DNA from: Mycolicibacterium sp. 018/SC-01/001
GTDB lineage: Bacteria; Actinomycetota; Actinomycetes; Mycobacteriales; Mycobacteriaceae
Assembly (NCBI RefSeq): GCF_007096635.1
Contig: NZ_VKAA01000016.1
Span: 63,719 to 127,718 of the forward strand
DNA: 64,000 nt
Direction of reading: 5' to 3'
In this document: positions 1 to 9,066 of the stretch, piece after piece
How the letters are laid out: the number at the start of each line of letters is the position of its first letter
How positions within the stretch are numbered: position 1 is the first letter of the stretch
The notes under the pieces: generated by a model
Seen by the model: the letters and a program-made list of their open reading frames with translations, nothing else
What the model was told of the DNA's origin: nothing
The model's database searches: none
Translations under genes and position numbers: made by a program

Positions 1-122
1 GCGTGACGATCGGCAAGGGCGCTGTTGTAGCGGTCAGATCACTCGTCACCAAAGATGTGGATCCGGGAATGCTCGTTGCCGGCCAACCGGCGCATGTTCT
101 CGGGCCCCGCACCGCCTCATGA
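1..122 (+). CDS. Hexapeptide-repeat acetyltransferase, C-terminal end (partial)
   Basis: Only the last ~39 codons are inside the window, in frame from base 3 to the TGA at 120-122. The fragment has the end of a left-handed beta-helix: an isoleucine-glycine-rich rung (VTIGKGAVV), then a D-P-G-M-L-V-A-G-Q-P-A turn that is typical of the C-terminus of WcaF/NodL-type O-acetyltransferases. Such enzymes move an acetyl group from acetyl-CoA to a sugar hydroxyl. Its position directly ahead of glycosyltransferase, Wzy and Wzx genes suggests it acetylates a polysaccharide unit. The substrate cannot be told. Confidence 0.75.
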   Translation, partial: VTIGKGAVVAVRSLVTKDVDPGMLVAGQPAHVLGPRTAS

Positions 123-206
123 GTCGGACATCAGTCGATTCCAATCGGTGGCGCATCGTGCATGACAGTCGCGGACAGAGCCGGTACGCCAATGGAGGAA
201 CGTGCA

Positions 207-1349
207 ATGAGCCATGAGGCAACAGCGAGTGGGGAGCCGCCTCAGTGTGTCGTTCTTGGTCCTTTTCCGCCGCCGGTTACTGGAGCTGCCAAGAACACGC
301 AGAACATGCTTGACGCGTTGCTCACCAATGGGGTTCGCGCCGAGGGGATATCGACTGCCGTAGCGCTCAAGCGGGAAAGCTCTGGCCTGACCTACCATTT
401 CCAGAGGTTCGGTCGAATTCTCGGCGTAGTCGGTGCGTTGTTTCGGGCCCGCAATCGGTCGGGGATGCTTTATATCGTGCCTGACGCGGGGCTCGGCACG
501 TGGTACACCGTGATCTACGCAGTCATCGGCGTACTGACGTTTCGACGAATTGTCTTCCACCACCGTAGCTTTCTCTACATCACCCGCCCTTCGCCGGCGA
601 TGCGTTTGCTGGTCCGGCTGACGCGGCGGAAGGCATTGCACGTGTTCCTTTCGGACAATATGAGGCAGTCCTTCGCGGCCTGCTACAAGCCCCTCGACAC
701 GGCCGTGGCAGGCAACGCCTGCTTCGTCCAGAAGGAGCTTGCGGAATGCGAGGTGCCACCGCATGGCAACACCATTACTATCGGCCATCTCAGCAATCTC
801 CGTCGCAATAAGGGTTTCTTCGCCGCCGCCGACACCTTCGAACGCCTCGCGGACGACGGACTGCCAGTGCGTTTGCATCTCGCGGGCCCTATCACGGAGC
901 AAGAGGTCGAACCGCGCCTCCAGGCTCTGAAGGCGAGATTCGGAGCTCGGGTTCAGTGGTGCGGCCCGGTTTCGGGAGATGCCAAAGTTGCTTTCTATCG
1001 CGGCCTCGACGTGTTCCTATTCGCGACAACGCACCCGCAAGAGGCCCAACCCAACGTGGTCTACGAGGCGCTTGCTGCTGGTATACCAGTGTTAGCAACA
1101 CCACGCGCCTGCATCCCCGAAATGCTCGTCGATGGCAGCGGTGCCTGCTCGCCGACGGAGGAGGAGTTCGTGGATTTCGCAGTCGAGGCGATCCGCACCA
1201 TGTCGTTCGACTCTGCGGACAGAGATCGGCGACGACGGGCCATCCTGGCTCAGTTGGCAGAAGATGTTCAGCGTTCACAGCATCAGTACAAGGAACTGCT
1301 ACGGACCATGGGTGTGCTGGTCGAGCGGTTGAGCTTGCCATGGCTGTGA
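207..1349 (+). CDS. GT4-family glycosyltransferase
   Basis: A 380-residue GT-B fold glycosyltransferase. The N-terminus has the hydrophobic strand and PFPPPVTGAAKN loop of family 4 enzymes, and the C-terminal half has the E-x7-E type motif EAQPNVVYEALAAGIPVLAT that contacts the nucleotide-sugar donor. The ATG at 207 is preferred over the in-frame ATG at 162 because GGAGGA at 194-199 lies a good distance upstream. It is expected to act at the inner face of the membrane, adding a sugar to a lipid-linked unit. It sits just before a Wzy-like gene. Donor and acceptor are unknown. Confidence 0.85.
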   Translation: MSHEATASGEPPQCVVLGPFPPPVTGAAKNTQNMLDALLTNGVRAEGISTAVALKRESSGLTYHFQRFGRILGVVGALFRARNRSGMLYIVPDAGLGTWYTVIYAVIGVLTFRRIVFHHRSFLYITRPSPAMRLLVRLTRRKALHVFLSDNMRQSFAACYKPLDTAVAGNACFVQKELAECEVPPHGNTITIGHLSNLRRNKGFFAAADTFERLADDGLPVRLHLAGPITEQEVEPRLQALKARFGARVQWCGPVSGDAKVAFYRGLDVFLFATTHPQEAQPNVVYEALAAGIPVLATPRACIPEMLVDGSGACSPTEEEFVDFAVEAIRTMSFDSADRDRRRRAILAQLAEDVQRSQHQYKELLRTMGVLVERLSLPWL

Positions 1350-1398
1350 TGACGCGCGGGCCTTCCGCAATCCGACAAGACACCACTGGAATTGGCGA

Positions 1399-2688
1399 AT
1401 GTTCTATTTCTTTTTAGCTGCGTGTTCGTTCATCTTCATGGTTGCGCCCATGGCGCTGAACCCATTGGGCCGCATCCTAGCCGGCTGGTCTTTCTTCGCT
1501 TGTCTCATCTACGGTCTTGTTCTTAATGGCAGCATCGACAATGAGATCATTCCTAGGGCTCTGTACGCGGAAATCTCTTTTGACGACGGCATCCTGACGC
1601 CTCAGGGCATAACAGCTATTCTCTGCTTTTCACTTGCCGTATTTGCCGGCATCTACGGACGCAAGCGGCGCACTTACGTTGAGCCAATATCTTTTCGCAT
1701 CCAAACCCCACCTGCGATCTCGGTGGTGCTGATCGCCGTTGCCTTGCTCATCTCCCTTTATCTTCTTTATGAGCTCGGCGTGGACACGCTACTGTCCTAC
1801 AGCGGGTACGGGACGATCAAAGATCTTGGCGGACGCTTCGAGGACAATCCTTTGGGCAAGGTGATCGCCGGCATCTACCGGCCCATCATCATTCTGCTCA
1901 TCGTCGACGCCACAGTGAAGTACAAGCAGCGGGGGACAGGCTTTGTTGTGGCAGCGATGGCGCCAATCTCGATTGCGTTCGTCATAGGCTTGGCGGAGGG
2001 AAGTCGCGTGACTGCGCTTTACCTCCTGATCTTCGCCGGATGTAGTTACATCATTGGCAACAAGAGGGCATTCTTCATCACGTTGGTTCCGATCGTGCTC
2101 TGTCTTGCGTATTCCAGAGAAGCGAGGGCGCACGACGTCTTGGGTTTGAGCTACGTCTTCGAGTACTTGGTCAGCGCGTTGAACAGTGATTTCTTCACCG
2201 GAACAATTTCCAATATAGCGGGCGGCCATTTAGCTACGTCCGCCACTGCAGAGGTTGCGAGGCCCGAACTTTACTCCTTTGACTACAAAATTCTCTCCTA
2301 TCTCCCTAGCTTGGGCGCCCTCGATGATTTCCAGATCGTGAAGAGCGTCAACGAACAGAGGATCGCCGACAGTTTCCCGTTCAATGCTTTTGGTGAATCC
2401 TGGGCGTTCGGACTGCCTTTCTATTTTTCGCTGTGGGCGATTTTATTCTTCAGTGCAAAGGCGACGATCGATTCATCTCGCTTTGGCGGTACATTTCACG
2501 CGGTCACGAACGCGGTGTTCATCTACGGATTCTTGTGTGCGACGCAGTACCCAGTGCGTAATGTCTTCCGCTACTTCTACGCACTTCTGGCGATCTACTT
2601 CATTGCGAAATGGCTCACGGGTCGGCAACGCCGCCAGCGAGACTCAGCGCCTGTCGCAACTTTTGGGTCTCATCTGACGCCGGAATGA
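1399..2688 (+). CDS. Wzy-like oligosaccharide repeat-unit polymerase (membrane protein)
   Basis: A 429-residue protein with about ten to twelve hydrophobic segments, starting directly with a membrane helix (MFYFFLAACSFIFMVAPM). The pattern of short loops with one long non-hydrophobic loop in the C-terminal half (about residues 270-320) fits O-antigen/capsule polymerases, which are recognised by topology more than by sequence. The gene is much less GC-rich than the core genes: the 60 bases at 1501-1560 contain 27 G+C by my count. It is convergent with the flippase gene at 2703. It would polymerise lipid-linked repeat units on the outer face of the membrane. Confidence 0.7.
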   Translation: MFYFFLAACSFIFMVAPMALNPLGRILAGWSFFACLIYGLVLNGSIDNEIIPRALYAEISFDDGILTPQGITAILCFSLAVFAGIYGRKRRTYVEPISFRIQTPPAISVVLIAVALLISLYLLYELGVDTLLSYSGYGTIKDLGGRFEDNPLGKVIAGIYRPIIILLIVDATVKYKQRGTGFVVAAMAPISIAFVIGLAEGSRVTALYLLIFAGCSYIIGNKRAFFITLVPIVLCLAYSREARAHDVLGLSYVFEYLVSALNSDFFTGTISNIAGGHLATSATAEVARPELYSFDYKILSYLPSLGALDDFQIVKSVNEQRIADSFPFNAFGESWAFGLPFYFSLWAILFFSAKATIDSSRFGGTFHAVTNAVFIYGFLCATQYPVRNVFRYFYALLAIYFIAKWLTGRQRRQRDSAPVATFGSHLTPE

Positions 2689-2702
2689 CCAGGAAGAATC
2701 GT

Positions 2703-3959
2703 TCACACCCGCCTCAACACAACAATGAGCAGGACTACCCCGACGATGTGGCAGATGCCCTCGGCCAGCGCGATTCCGGGCATACCGATCAGCGGAACGA
2801 GCGCGAACAGCAATCCGAGGCCAATCACATTTACCGCTACTGCGGTCCAAGCACTCGTGTCCGTTCGCTTTACCGCATAACAAGCTTGCATGAAGGTCGC
2901 ATAAAACGAAGCCGTGAGGATGATCGGCGCGAATGTCGCGATGACGAGACCGGCACCGTGCAATTTATGGGGGTATACATAGTTCATGAGCAATCCGAAA
3001 GCAGCGAAGATCACCGTGCCCAGCACGCCCATGAACAGACTGATTTTCTGAATCGACACTACTTTGCGCACGAGATGACGTCGATCAGCGAGTTGCTTTA
3101 CCAGAGCGGGATACTCCACGCGTCGCGCGAACACGAGAAAGCGCGTTGCGATCATGATGATCTGTTTCGCATAGATAAACAGAGCAGCCGCGTTGAGGCC
3201 GAGCAGCGCGGAGGCAATACCGACCTGCCCTCGAAAAAAGAGCTGCCCTGGCAACCATCCCACCAGATAGAGCAAAGCCTCATGACCGCCCTCGCGCATC
3301 CTCGCCGCCTTTGGCCGACGATAGGGCAGAGCCAATCCTCGCCGATGTAGCAGCGCGTACTGGGCGATCACAGCCAAGATTGCTCCCAGTGATAACGCGC
3401 CTCCCAGCAACATTCCAGCGTTACGTGACGAAATGTCCAATCCGAACGGGAGTGCTACTGCACTGGCGACGAAGGGCAATGCCCACGTTGCCCCGGTCCA
3501 GCCACTCAAGTTGTGTCCGTCCAAAATGCCGCCGGGGCTGACTGCCAATAAGATCAACCCCGGCGTCGCCAGTGCTGTGTAGTTGCTTTCAAATGAGGTC
3601 GGATCAGCAGCCAGCCAGGTAAGGCCCATTGTTGTCAGCGCCAGGGCGATGATGATTCGCACCGCCGAGAAGGACCAATAAAATGTCGGGATGTCGTTGC
3701 CCGACTGATCCTCCGTCGCGACATGCCGGGCAAGAATGACCAGTCCGCCGAGGTCGATGCCTTGGTAGGCGAGGAGGACCATCGTGTTTATGACGCTGAA
3801 TTGCCCCATGAAGGCAATTTCGCCGGTGGCAAGCAACCACGTCTGGACGGCGAACAGCGATCCCTGTCCGAGACCGAAACCCGCCAGCAAACCACCCATA
3901 TTCACCACGCGGCGGTATTTCGGGCTACGGCTCAACTCGGCCGCCCGTCGAGCACTCAC
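2703..3959 (-). CDS. Wzx-like polysaccharide flippase (MATE/MOP superfamily)
   Basis: A 418-residue polytopic protein with about twelve predicted helices and the N-terminal GLLAGFGLGQGSLFAVQTWLL segment typical of polysaccharide biosynthesis flippases. Charged short loops such as RRVEYPALVKQLADRRHLVRK separate helices 8 and 9, as in this family. It would move the lipid-linked repeat unit across the membrane. The gene lies 27 bases after the nucleotide-sugar dehydrogenase gene on the same strand, so the two are probably co-transcribed, and it faces the Wzy-like gene. The GTG start at 3959 has no strong ribosome-binding site, so the exact start is uncertain. Confidence 0.8.
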   Translation of the reverse strand: MSARRAAELSRSPKYRRVVNMGGLLAGFGLGQGSLFAVQTWLLATGEIAFMGQFSVINTMVLLAYQGIDLGGLVILARHVATEDQSGNDIPTFYWSFSAVRIIIALALTTMGLTWLAADPTSFESNYTALATPGLILLAVSPGGILDGHNLSGWTGATWALPFVASAVALPFGLDISSRNAGMLLGGALSLGAILAVIAQYALLHRRGLALPYRRPKAARMREGGHEALLYLVGWLPGQLFFRGQVGIASALLGLNAAALFIYAKQIIMIATRFLVFARRVEYPALVKQLADRRHLVRKVVSIQKISLFMGVLGTVIFAAFGLLMNYVYPHKLHGAGLVIATFAPIILTASFYATFMQACYAVKRTDTSAWTAVAVNVIGLGLLFALVPLIGMPGIALAEGICHIVGVVLLIVVLRRV

Positions 3960-3986
3960 AGGGAATTCATTGTTGGAGTTCGATGG

Positions 3987-5246
3987 TCACGCGAGCCTAC
4001 TGATATCGATAGTGCGCGCAGCCGTCAAAGCGTACTTGTCGGCCGAACCGCGAGAGTCGATGACAAGGTCCCAATGCGTCGATTCCACAATCGATTGGTC
4101 GACCAACAGTTCCCGGATGAAAGGTGAATTGGAAAGCGCTCCGAGATTCTGTCCAATCAAGTTCTGCGGGGTGACGTATTTATCGAAGATCGATAACTGA
4201 TACCCGGCAGTGATCAGCATACGGGCTAGGTCGATGTTTGGGCTTTCCCTGAGGTCGTCGCTGGCATTTTTGAAGGCGATGCCGAGTAGCAGTACCTTCG
4301 CGCCGTGTTGCAAGCCACGCGTGGCATGATCGAACAGGAATGATTTGTGCGCGTCGTTTGATGCGATCAAAGAATCGATCAGATGCGTAGAGCTGCCGGA
4401 GACCCGCGCGATATGTTGAAGCGCCCGTACGTCTTTCGGCAGGCACGATCCGCCGAACGCCCCCCCCGGCCGCAAGTAGTAGGGCGAGATGTTCAGCTTC
4501 GTGTCCGAAACAAAGATCTTGTGCACTTCGGTCGCGCTGATTCCCAATTGAGCGCACACCCGTCCGATCTCATTCGCGAATGTGATCTTCACCGCATGGA
4601 AAGAATTGTCGACGAATTTCGTGATCTCACTTTCCGGATAACGAACATAGAATACCGGCGCGGTAAAACCTTCATTGATCTTATCGATTGTGGCGTTGCG
4701 ATCCCCAGTCTTGGTGCCGATCACGATTTTCGGCGGCGAAAAGTAGTCGTCGACCGCAGAGGATTCACGGAGAAATTCCGGATAGTAAATCAACTCGACG
4801 CGTGCCGAATCGTCACCTAGCGCGCCGTCGAAAATTGGTTGTATAAGATTTTCCATTGTGCCGGGTCGCACTGTCGAGCGATACGCGACGGTCAGCGTGG
4901 CCTCGGGGTGAGCCTTCACTAATTCCGCGAGTTGGCGTGAAACCTCAGCGATATAGGTCATGTTGTGCGAACCGTCTACGGCGCTGGGTGTGCCGACACA
5001 CACAATTGCCAGATCGCACGTCGCCACCTCAGGACCAAGCGCCACGTCCGCTGTGATCAGCCCCCTTTCCCGCGCCTCCGCGATCAGCTCGCCGATACGC
5101 GGTTCGGTGATCGGAGACCGCCCCTCCAACACGGCGTTGACCTTTGTGGGATTCGGATCGATGCCAATAACGTGATGGCCTTGGCTCGCAAGACACGCGG
5201 CGGCGGTCACGCCGACGTACCCAAGTCCCAAAATGGCGATTTTCAA
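3987..5246 (-). CDS. GDP-mannose 6-dehydrogenase-like nucleotide-sugar dehydrogenase
   Basis: A 419-residue protein of the UDP-glucose/GDP-mannose dehydrogenase family. It starts with the NAD-binding motif GLGYVG, has FLRES in the middle, and the catalytic cysteine in GGSCLPKDVRAL. The stretches KLNISPYYLRPGGAFGGSC and VKITFANEIG are closer to AlgD (GDP-mannose to GDP-mannuronate) than to UDP-glucose dehydrogenase, so a GDP-mannose substrate is favoured. The TTG start at 5246 is chosen because GGGGG at 5251-5255 is a good ribosome-binding site and the longer frame has no homology before it. It probably supplies a uronic acid for the first polysaccharide locus. Confidence 0.8.
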   Translation of the reverse strand: MKIAILGLGYVGVTAAACLASQGHHVIGIDPNPTKVNAVLEGRSPITEPRIGELIAEARERGLITADVALGPEVATCDLAIVCVGTPSAVDGSHNMTYIAEVSRQLAELVKAHPEATLTVAYRSTVRPGTMENLIQPIFDGALGDDSARVELIYYPEFLRESSAVDDYFSPPKIVIGTKTGDRNATIDKINEGFTAPVFYVRYPESEITKFVDNSFHAVKITFANEIGRVCAQLGISATEVHKIFVSDTKLNISPYYLRPGGAFGGSCLPKDVRALQHIARVSGSSTHLIDSLIASNDAHKSFLFDHATRGLQHGAKVLLLGIAFKNASDDLRESPNIDLARMLITAGYQLSIFDKYVTPQNLIGQNLGALSNSPFIRELLVDQSIVESTHWDLVIDSRGSADKYALTAARTIDISRLA

Positions 5247-5657
5247 CAGTCCCCCTTCATGTTCTGTTGTGGCCGCCAACCATGGCGCCAAGGCAGCGTT
5301 CCCATCGTGCCAGTATTTGGCTCGGTCGACAGATCCTGGGTCTGTCCCGCAGGAGTTGACACGGGATATTTGATGCAGCGCCGTTTAGCGACCTTACTTC
5401 CATGGCCCGTCTTGCCGAAGTCGGCGACTCAGGTGCCGCAGGTTGATTGATCGTGATAGAACGGCTCGAGCGCGCGCTTCGAGTCGCTGGTCGGGAATGC
5501 CGAGCGGATTTGGGCTCAATGGGCAGGGAAGGCACGACCTCTTAGCGCCTGGACCGCCACCACAATCCTCCCCCTACGGGCCACACGCATCCGCACCGGA
5601 TACCGTTGATGAAGCGTTAGGAATTGGCCCTCGACCGCGGAAGTACAGGAGGCTCGT
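5247..5657. other. Intergenic region between divergent dehydrogenase and phosphatase genes
   Basis: About 410 bases without a convincing gene. It must hold the promoters of both divergent genes, but I see no clear -10/-35 pair. A near-palindromic GC-rich stretch lies at about 5463-5481 (CTCGA, then GCGC repeats, then TCGAG) and could be a small hairpin or operator. The 3' end has the AGGAGG ribosome-binding site of the phosphatase gene. Confidence 0.4.
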
Positions 5658-6185
5658 CTGAACATCCTGTTCGTCTGTACAGGCAACATCTGCAGGTCCC
5701 CTACTGCCGAACGACTTGCTGTCGCTTATGCGCAGCAGCTCGGCGCAACTGGCGTGTCGGTATCCAGCGCCGGCGTCCGGGCAGTGATCGGCCACCCGAT
5801 CCACACCACTGCAGCTTTGGTCCTGCAGAGTCTCGGGGGTGACGCATCAGATTTCGTTGCTCGACAGCTGACCCCCCAAGTCGCGGCGGGCGCGGACCTG
5901 ATATTGACCATGACTGCCGCTCATCGCGACGCCGTCCTCGAGCGGACCCCGGCACTACTGCATCGCACGTTCACGATGTCCGAAGCGGCGCGGCTTGCAA
6001 CTGACGCGCGGGCGACCACAGTTCACGATCTTTCAGCTCTTCGCTCTCATATTCCGCGTCACGAGCTCCACGACATCGCAGATCCGATTGGTCAGGATCT
6101 AGCGGTTTACGAGCGAATTGGCAGCCAGATTGCTGACATGCTGCCACCGATCGTCGACCTGTGCCGACGTCTCGAGACTTTATAG
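5658..6185 (+). CDS. Low-molecular-weight protein tyrosine phosphatase
   Basis: A 175-residue LMW-PTP. The P-loop CTGNICRS (Cys7 to Arg13, the C-x5-R signature) lies at the N-terminus, and the general acid is the aspartate of ADPIGQ at about residue 142. In capsule loci such enzymes dephosphorylate the BY-kinase that controls chain length. No ATG, GTG or TTG precedes the P-loop in frame at the right distance. A CTG at 5658 follows AGGAGG (5647-5652) by five bases and is the likely start, which is rare. The IS element begins 36 bases after the stop. Confidence 0.85.
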   Translation: MNILFVCTGNICRSPTAERLAVAYAQQLGATGVSVSSAGVRAVIGHPIHTTAALVLQSLGGDASDFVARQLTPQVAAGADLILTMTAAHRDAVLERTPALLHRTFTMSEAARLATDARATTVHDLSALRSHIPRHELHDIADPIGQDLAVYERIGSQIADMLPPIVDLCRRLETL

Positions 6186-6219
6186 ATGACGGAACCGAGG
6201 GGATGCCTGTACTTGTCTC

Positions 6220-6237
6220 TAGGGCGTGTCTGACAAA
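6220..6237 (+). repeat. Left terminal inverted repeat and TA target duplication of the IS
   Basis: TA followed by GGGCGTGTCTGACAAA. It pairs with the sequence at 7143-7162 read on the other strand, with one mismatch after the first twelve IS bases. Confidence 0.85.
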
Positions 6238-7160
6238 AGTTTCGGGTGTTGTGCCTGAGGCTTGAGGGATGTCGCGGTTTCGTTTGCTCTCCGATGAGCA
6301 GTGGGTGTTGATCGAGGATCTGTTACCGGCTCCGACGGGTAAGCGAGGCAGGCCGTTTCGGGACGCTCGGCAGGTGGTCGAGGGCATCATCTACCGGTAT
6401 CGATGCGGGTTGGCCTGGCGCGATGTGCCTGAGGTGTTCGGACCCTGGCAGACGATCTGGACCTGGCATCGCCGCATGAGCGAAGACGGCACCTGGGACG
6501 CGGTGCTGGCCCGGCTCCTCTCAGCCGCCGAGTCGGCCGGGCGCATCGACTGGTCGGTGTCGGTCGATTCCACGATCGCTCGTGCTCATCAACACGCCAC
6601 GAACATCACTCGCCACACAGGGGGCTGGGTCGAATTACAACAATCCCCGCGTCGAGCCGCCTGACCACGGCATCGGCCGCTCCCGCGGCGGGCTGACCAG
6701 CAAGATCCACCACCTCGTTGACGGCGCCGGGCGGCCATTGGTGGTCCTGGTCTCGGCCGGGCAGGCCGGCGACAGCCCGGTTTTCGAGCCGCTGCTGGCG
6801 CAGCTGAAGGTCACTCGGTCGGCAGGTTCGCCGCGCACACGCCCGGATCGGGTTCGCGGTGACAAGGCATACTCCTCGCGCGCCATCAGGACCCATCTGC
6901 GCCGCCGCGGCATCACCGCAGTAATCCCCGAACCATCCGATCAGATCGGCCACCGCAAGCGGCGCGGTTCCCGCGGCGGTCGCCCACCGGCCTTCGACGC
7001 TGCAGACTACAAGGGCCGCAACGTCATCGAACGCGGCTTCAACACCACCAAGCAGTGGCGAGGCCTGGCCACCCGTTACGACAAACTCGCCGTCGTCTAC
7101 CGCGGCGCAGCTGCACTTCGGGCCATCACCATCTGGCTAGCCGATTTATCAGACACGCCC
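6222..7160 (+). mobile_element. IS5-family (IS427-like) insertion sequence, about 939 bp
   Basis: Terminal inverted repeats begin GGGCGTGTCTGA at 6222 and end TCAGACACGCCC at 7160; they match perfectly over 12 bases and imperfectly further in. Both ends are followed by TA (6220-6221 and 7161-7162), consistent with the TA target duplication of IS427-group elements. Inside are two overlapping reading frames that together give one DDE transposase. The element sits between the phosphatase and the sugar-phosphate transferase genes and disrupts no recognisable gene. Confidence 0.9.
6269..6664 (+). CDS. IS5-family transposase, first frame (OrfA)
   Basis: A 131-residue product with the DUF4096-type N-terminal domain (RFRLLSDEQWVLIEDLLP, YRYRCGLAWRDVPEVFGPW) and the first catalytic aspartate in VDSTIARAHQHA. 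The frame stops at 6664, before the other two catalytic residues. The second frame (see 6582-7163) is displaced by +1. The two frames would join near 6640-6660, around the run TCCCCGCG. This can be programmed +1 frameshifting, common in the group though usually -1, or a one-base mutation. Confidence 0.85.
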   Translation: MSRFRLLSDEQWVLIEDLLPAPTGKRGRPFRDARQVVEGIIYRYRCGLAWRDVPEVFGPWQTIWTWHRRMSEDGTWDAVLARLLSAAESAGRIDWSVSVDSTIARAHQHATNITRHTGGWVELQQSPRRAA

Positions 7161-7163
7161 TAG
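6582..7163 (+). CDS. IS5-family transposase, second frame (OrfB)
   Basis: This frame gives the catalytic core from about base 6650 onward: EPPDHGIGRSRGGLTSKIH, the second aspartate in RGDKAYSS, and the glutamate in VIERGFNTTKQWRG, which complete the DDE triad begun in the first frame. The ATG at 6582 is not a convincing independent start; expression most likely depends on a +1 shift from the first frame. The stop codon TAG (7161-7163) is made by the TA target duplication and the next host base, so the C-terminus depends on the insertion site. Confidence 0.8.
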   Translation: MLINTPRTSLATQGAGSNYNNPRVEPPDHGIGRSRGGLTSKIHHLVDGAGRPLVVLVSAGQAGDSPVFEPLLAQLKVTRSAGSPRTRPDRVRGDKAYSSRAIRTHLRRRGITAVIPEPSDQIGHRKRRGSRGGRPPAFDAADYKGRNVIERGFNTTKQWRGLATRYDKLAVVYRGAAALRAITIWLADLSDTP

Positions 7164-7327
7164 TTGTGCCGGGGCTCGTAGCACTCGTCTCGACGTCTCT
7201 GCGTCAATAATCCCTGATCATCAGCTTTGTGATGCTACGTTGCTGAGCGAACTCCCTGCTGCTGTTGAGACGGGATGGCAGTTGGGATAAAGTTCCAGCG
7301 CAGAGGGGGCAACATGCGGGGGGAAGC

Positions 7328-8824
7328 ATGACGGCAGTCAATGATCGGCTGGAAGTCGCAGCAAACATCGTTTCGATACCGACGAAGGTGCCGGCGTGGC
7401 AGCGGGGGTATGCGCGCCGGCTTGTCTTCGTCGACGCCCTTGGGGTTCTCCTTGCGGTTGGGCTCGCCCAATGGCTGCGCTTCGGCGCTCTCAGTGGGGA
7501 TGTCCCGACCGCGACCTTCAAGAATCTCGATTACACACGAGTATCGATTGCGATCGTGGTGGTCTGGCTAGCAGCGCTGGCGATCAACCACTCCCGCTCG
7601 ACCCGCGTGATTGGCTCCGGCGCTGAAGAATACCGCCGTGTCCTCCTCGCGACGCTAGCGGTTTTCGGTGGCGTCGCGATCATTTCGATGCTCTTCAAAC
7701 TCGAGATCGCGCGCGGCTATCTCATGATTGCCCTACCCGTTGGCATTGTTGTTCTGACGGCGTTCCGCTGGATTGCCCGCCAAATCGTCGTCCGGGTTCG
7801 TCAGAAGTACGGCCGGTGCATCACTCGCGTCCTGGTCGTAGGAGGCGCTCCCGCGGTCCGCGACCTCACTACGTCGCTTCATCGCGAATCACGTTCGGAA
7901 TATGAGGTCGTGGGTGCCTGCATCCCAGGTCCGCTTCCGCGGACCAAAATCGACGTGCCCGGTGTCGGCGCGATACCCACCTTCGGCGATGAAACCAATG
8001 TGGTCGGGGCGGTGACCGCCACCAACAGTCATGCTGTCGCCGTCACAGCGACGGAGCGCCTCGATGGCCGCGGAATTCGCGACCTGTCCTGGGAACTCGA
8101 GAAGCTCGACATAGACCTTCTTGTGGCGCCCGGCGTGGTCGACATCGCCGGCCCCCGCCTGCAGATGCGGCCCGTCGCCGGCCTCCCGTTGATCCACGTC
8201 GAGAAGCCGCAGTATCACGGAGCGAAACGCTTCCAGAAGCGGCTTTTCGATGTCCTGTTCTCGGGGTCCGTGCTCCTGTTCGGCCTCCCAATCCTTCTTG
8301 CTGTGGGATTGGCCGTGAAGCTAACCAGCAAGGGGCCGATCTTCTACCGCCAGGAGCGCATCGGCCTCGACGGTCATCCGTTCGAGATGATCAAGTTCCG
8401 CACGATGGTTGTTGACGCAGACAAGATGCTCGACAAGCTCGCTGCGATGAACGAGAGCGACGGCGGCGTGCTCTTCAAGATCCGTGACGATCCGCGGGTC
8501 ACGCGCGTCGGCCGCATCCTGCGCAAGTACAGCATCGACGAACTGCCGCAGTTCATCAATGTGCTCAAACGAGACATGAGCGTGGTCGGGCCGCGGCCTC
8601 CGTTGGCCAACGAAGTGAAGTCCTATGACGATTACGCCAAGCGGCGCCTTCTCGTCCGTCCGGGCATCACCGGGCTCTGGCAGGTCAGCGGTCGATCCGA
8701 TCTCTCCTGGGAAGACTCGGTCCGCCTCGACCTCTTCTACGTCGAGAACTGGTCGATGATCTCCGACCTCATCATCGCCTTCAAGACCGTCAAGGCGATG
8801 CTCGGTCATTCTGGGGCGTATTAG
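7328..8824 (+). CDS. Polyprenyl-phosphate sugar-phosphate transferase (initiating, WbaP/exopolysaccharide type)
   Basis: A 498-residue membrane enzyme. Four to five N-terminal helices (about residues 20-150) are followed by a Rossmann-like CoA_binding_3 domain (about 160-270) and a C-terminal Bac_transf catalytic domain: [38 protein letters not shown] and [12 protein letters not shown]. It transfers hexose-1-phosphate from a nucleotide sugar to the polyprenyl phosphate carrier, the first step of a Wzx/Wzy pathway. The ATG at 7328 follows a run of G (GGGGGGAAGC) and is preferred to the TTG at 7265. It ends the first polysaccharide locus. The sugar is not known. Confidence 0.9.
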   Translation: MTAVNDRLEVAANIVSIPTKVPAWQRGYARRLVFVDALGVLLAVGLAQWLRFGALSGDVPTATFKNLDYTRVSIAIVVVWLAALAINHSRSTRVIGSGAEEYRRVLLATLAVFGGVAIISMLFKLEIARGYLMIALPVGIVVLTAFRWIARQIVVRVRQKYGRCITRVLVVGGAPAVRDLTTSLHRESRSEYEVVGACIPGPLPRTKIDVPGVGAIPTFGDETNVVGAVTATNSHAVAVTATERLDGRGIRDLSWELEKLDIDLLVAPGVVDIAGPRLQMRPVAGLPLIHVEKPQYHGAKRFQKRLFDVLFSGSVLLFGLPILLAVGLAVKLTSKGPIFYRQERIGLDGHPFEMIKFRTMVVDADKMLDKLAAMNESDGGVLFKIRDDPRVTRVGRILRKYSIDELPQFINVLKRDMSVVGPRPPLANEVKSYDDYAKRRLLVRPGITGLWQVSGRSDLSWEDSVRLDLFYVENWSMISDLIIAFKTVKAMLGHSGAY

Positions 8825-8904
8825 GCAGCAACGCCGCCTGCCAGAAGTCGCTTCGTGGAGTGACCGCACACCGCTTGGCTGCTGATGCACGACTGAGTTG
8901 CCTG

Positions 8905-9066
8905 TCAGCGGTCGAACCACCGTGCCAACAGGCTGTCCAGCCATGAGCGACTTGCGTTGCCGCGCAACTGGTAACGCGGGCATTCGCACAGCGAACAGTC
9001 CGTACCTGCGCGGTAGTGCTCGTGGGCAGAGTGCTCATGCCCGCAACGACATGATTCCGTGAGCAT
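8905..9066 (-). CDS. Small Cys/His-rich protein, putative zinc-binding
   Basis: A 53-residue product with CRCGHEHSAHEHYRAGTDC followed by SLCECPRY, that is, five cysteines and several histidines spaced like a small treble-clef zinc site, then a helical tail SWLDSLLARWFDR. I recall similar short proteins in actinobacteria but know no function. The ATG at 9066 starts exactly at the conserved-looking part; a longer frame reaches back to 9321 but overlaps the divergent PH-domain gene and looks non-coding there. The gene is divergent from the PH-domain gene. Confidence 0.6.
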   Translation of the reverse strand: MLTESCRCGHEHSAHEHYRAGTDCSLCECPRYQLRGNASRSWLDSLLARWFDR

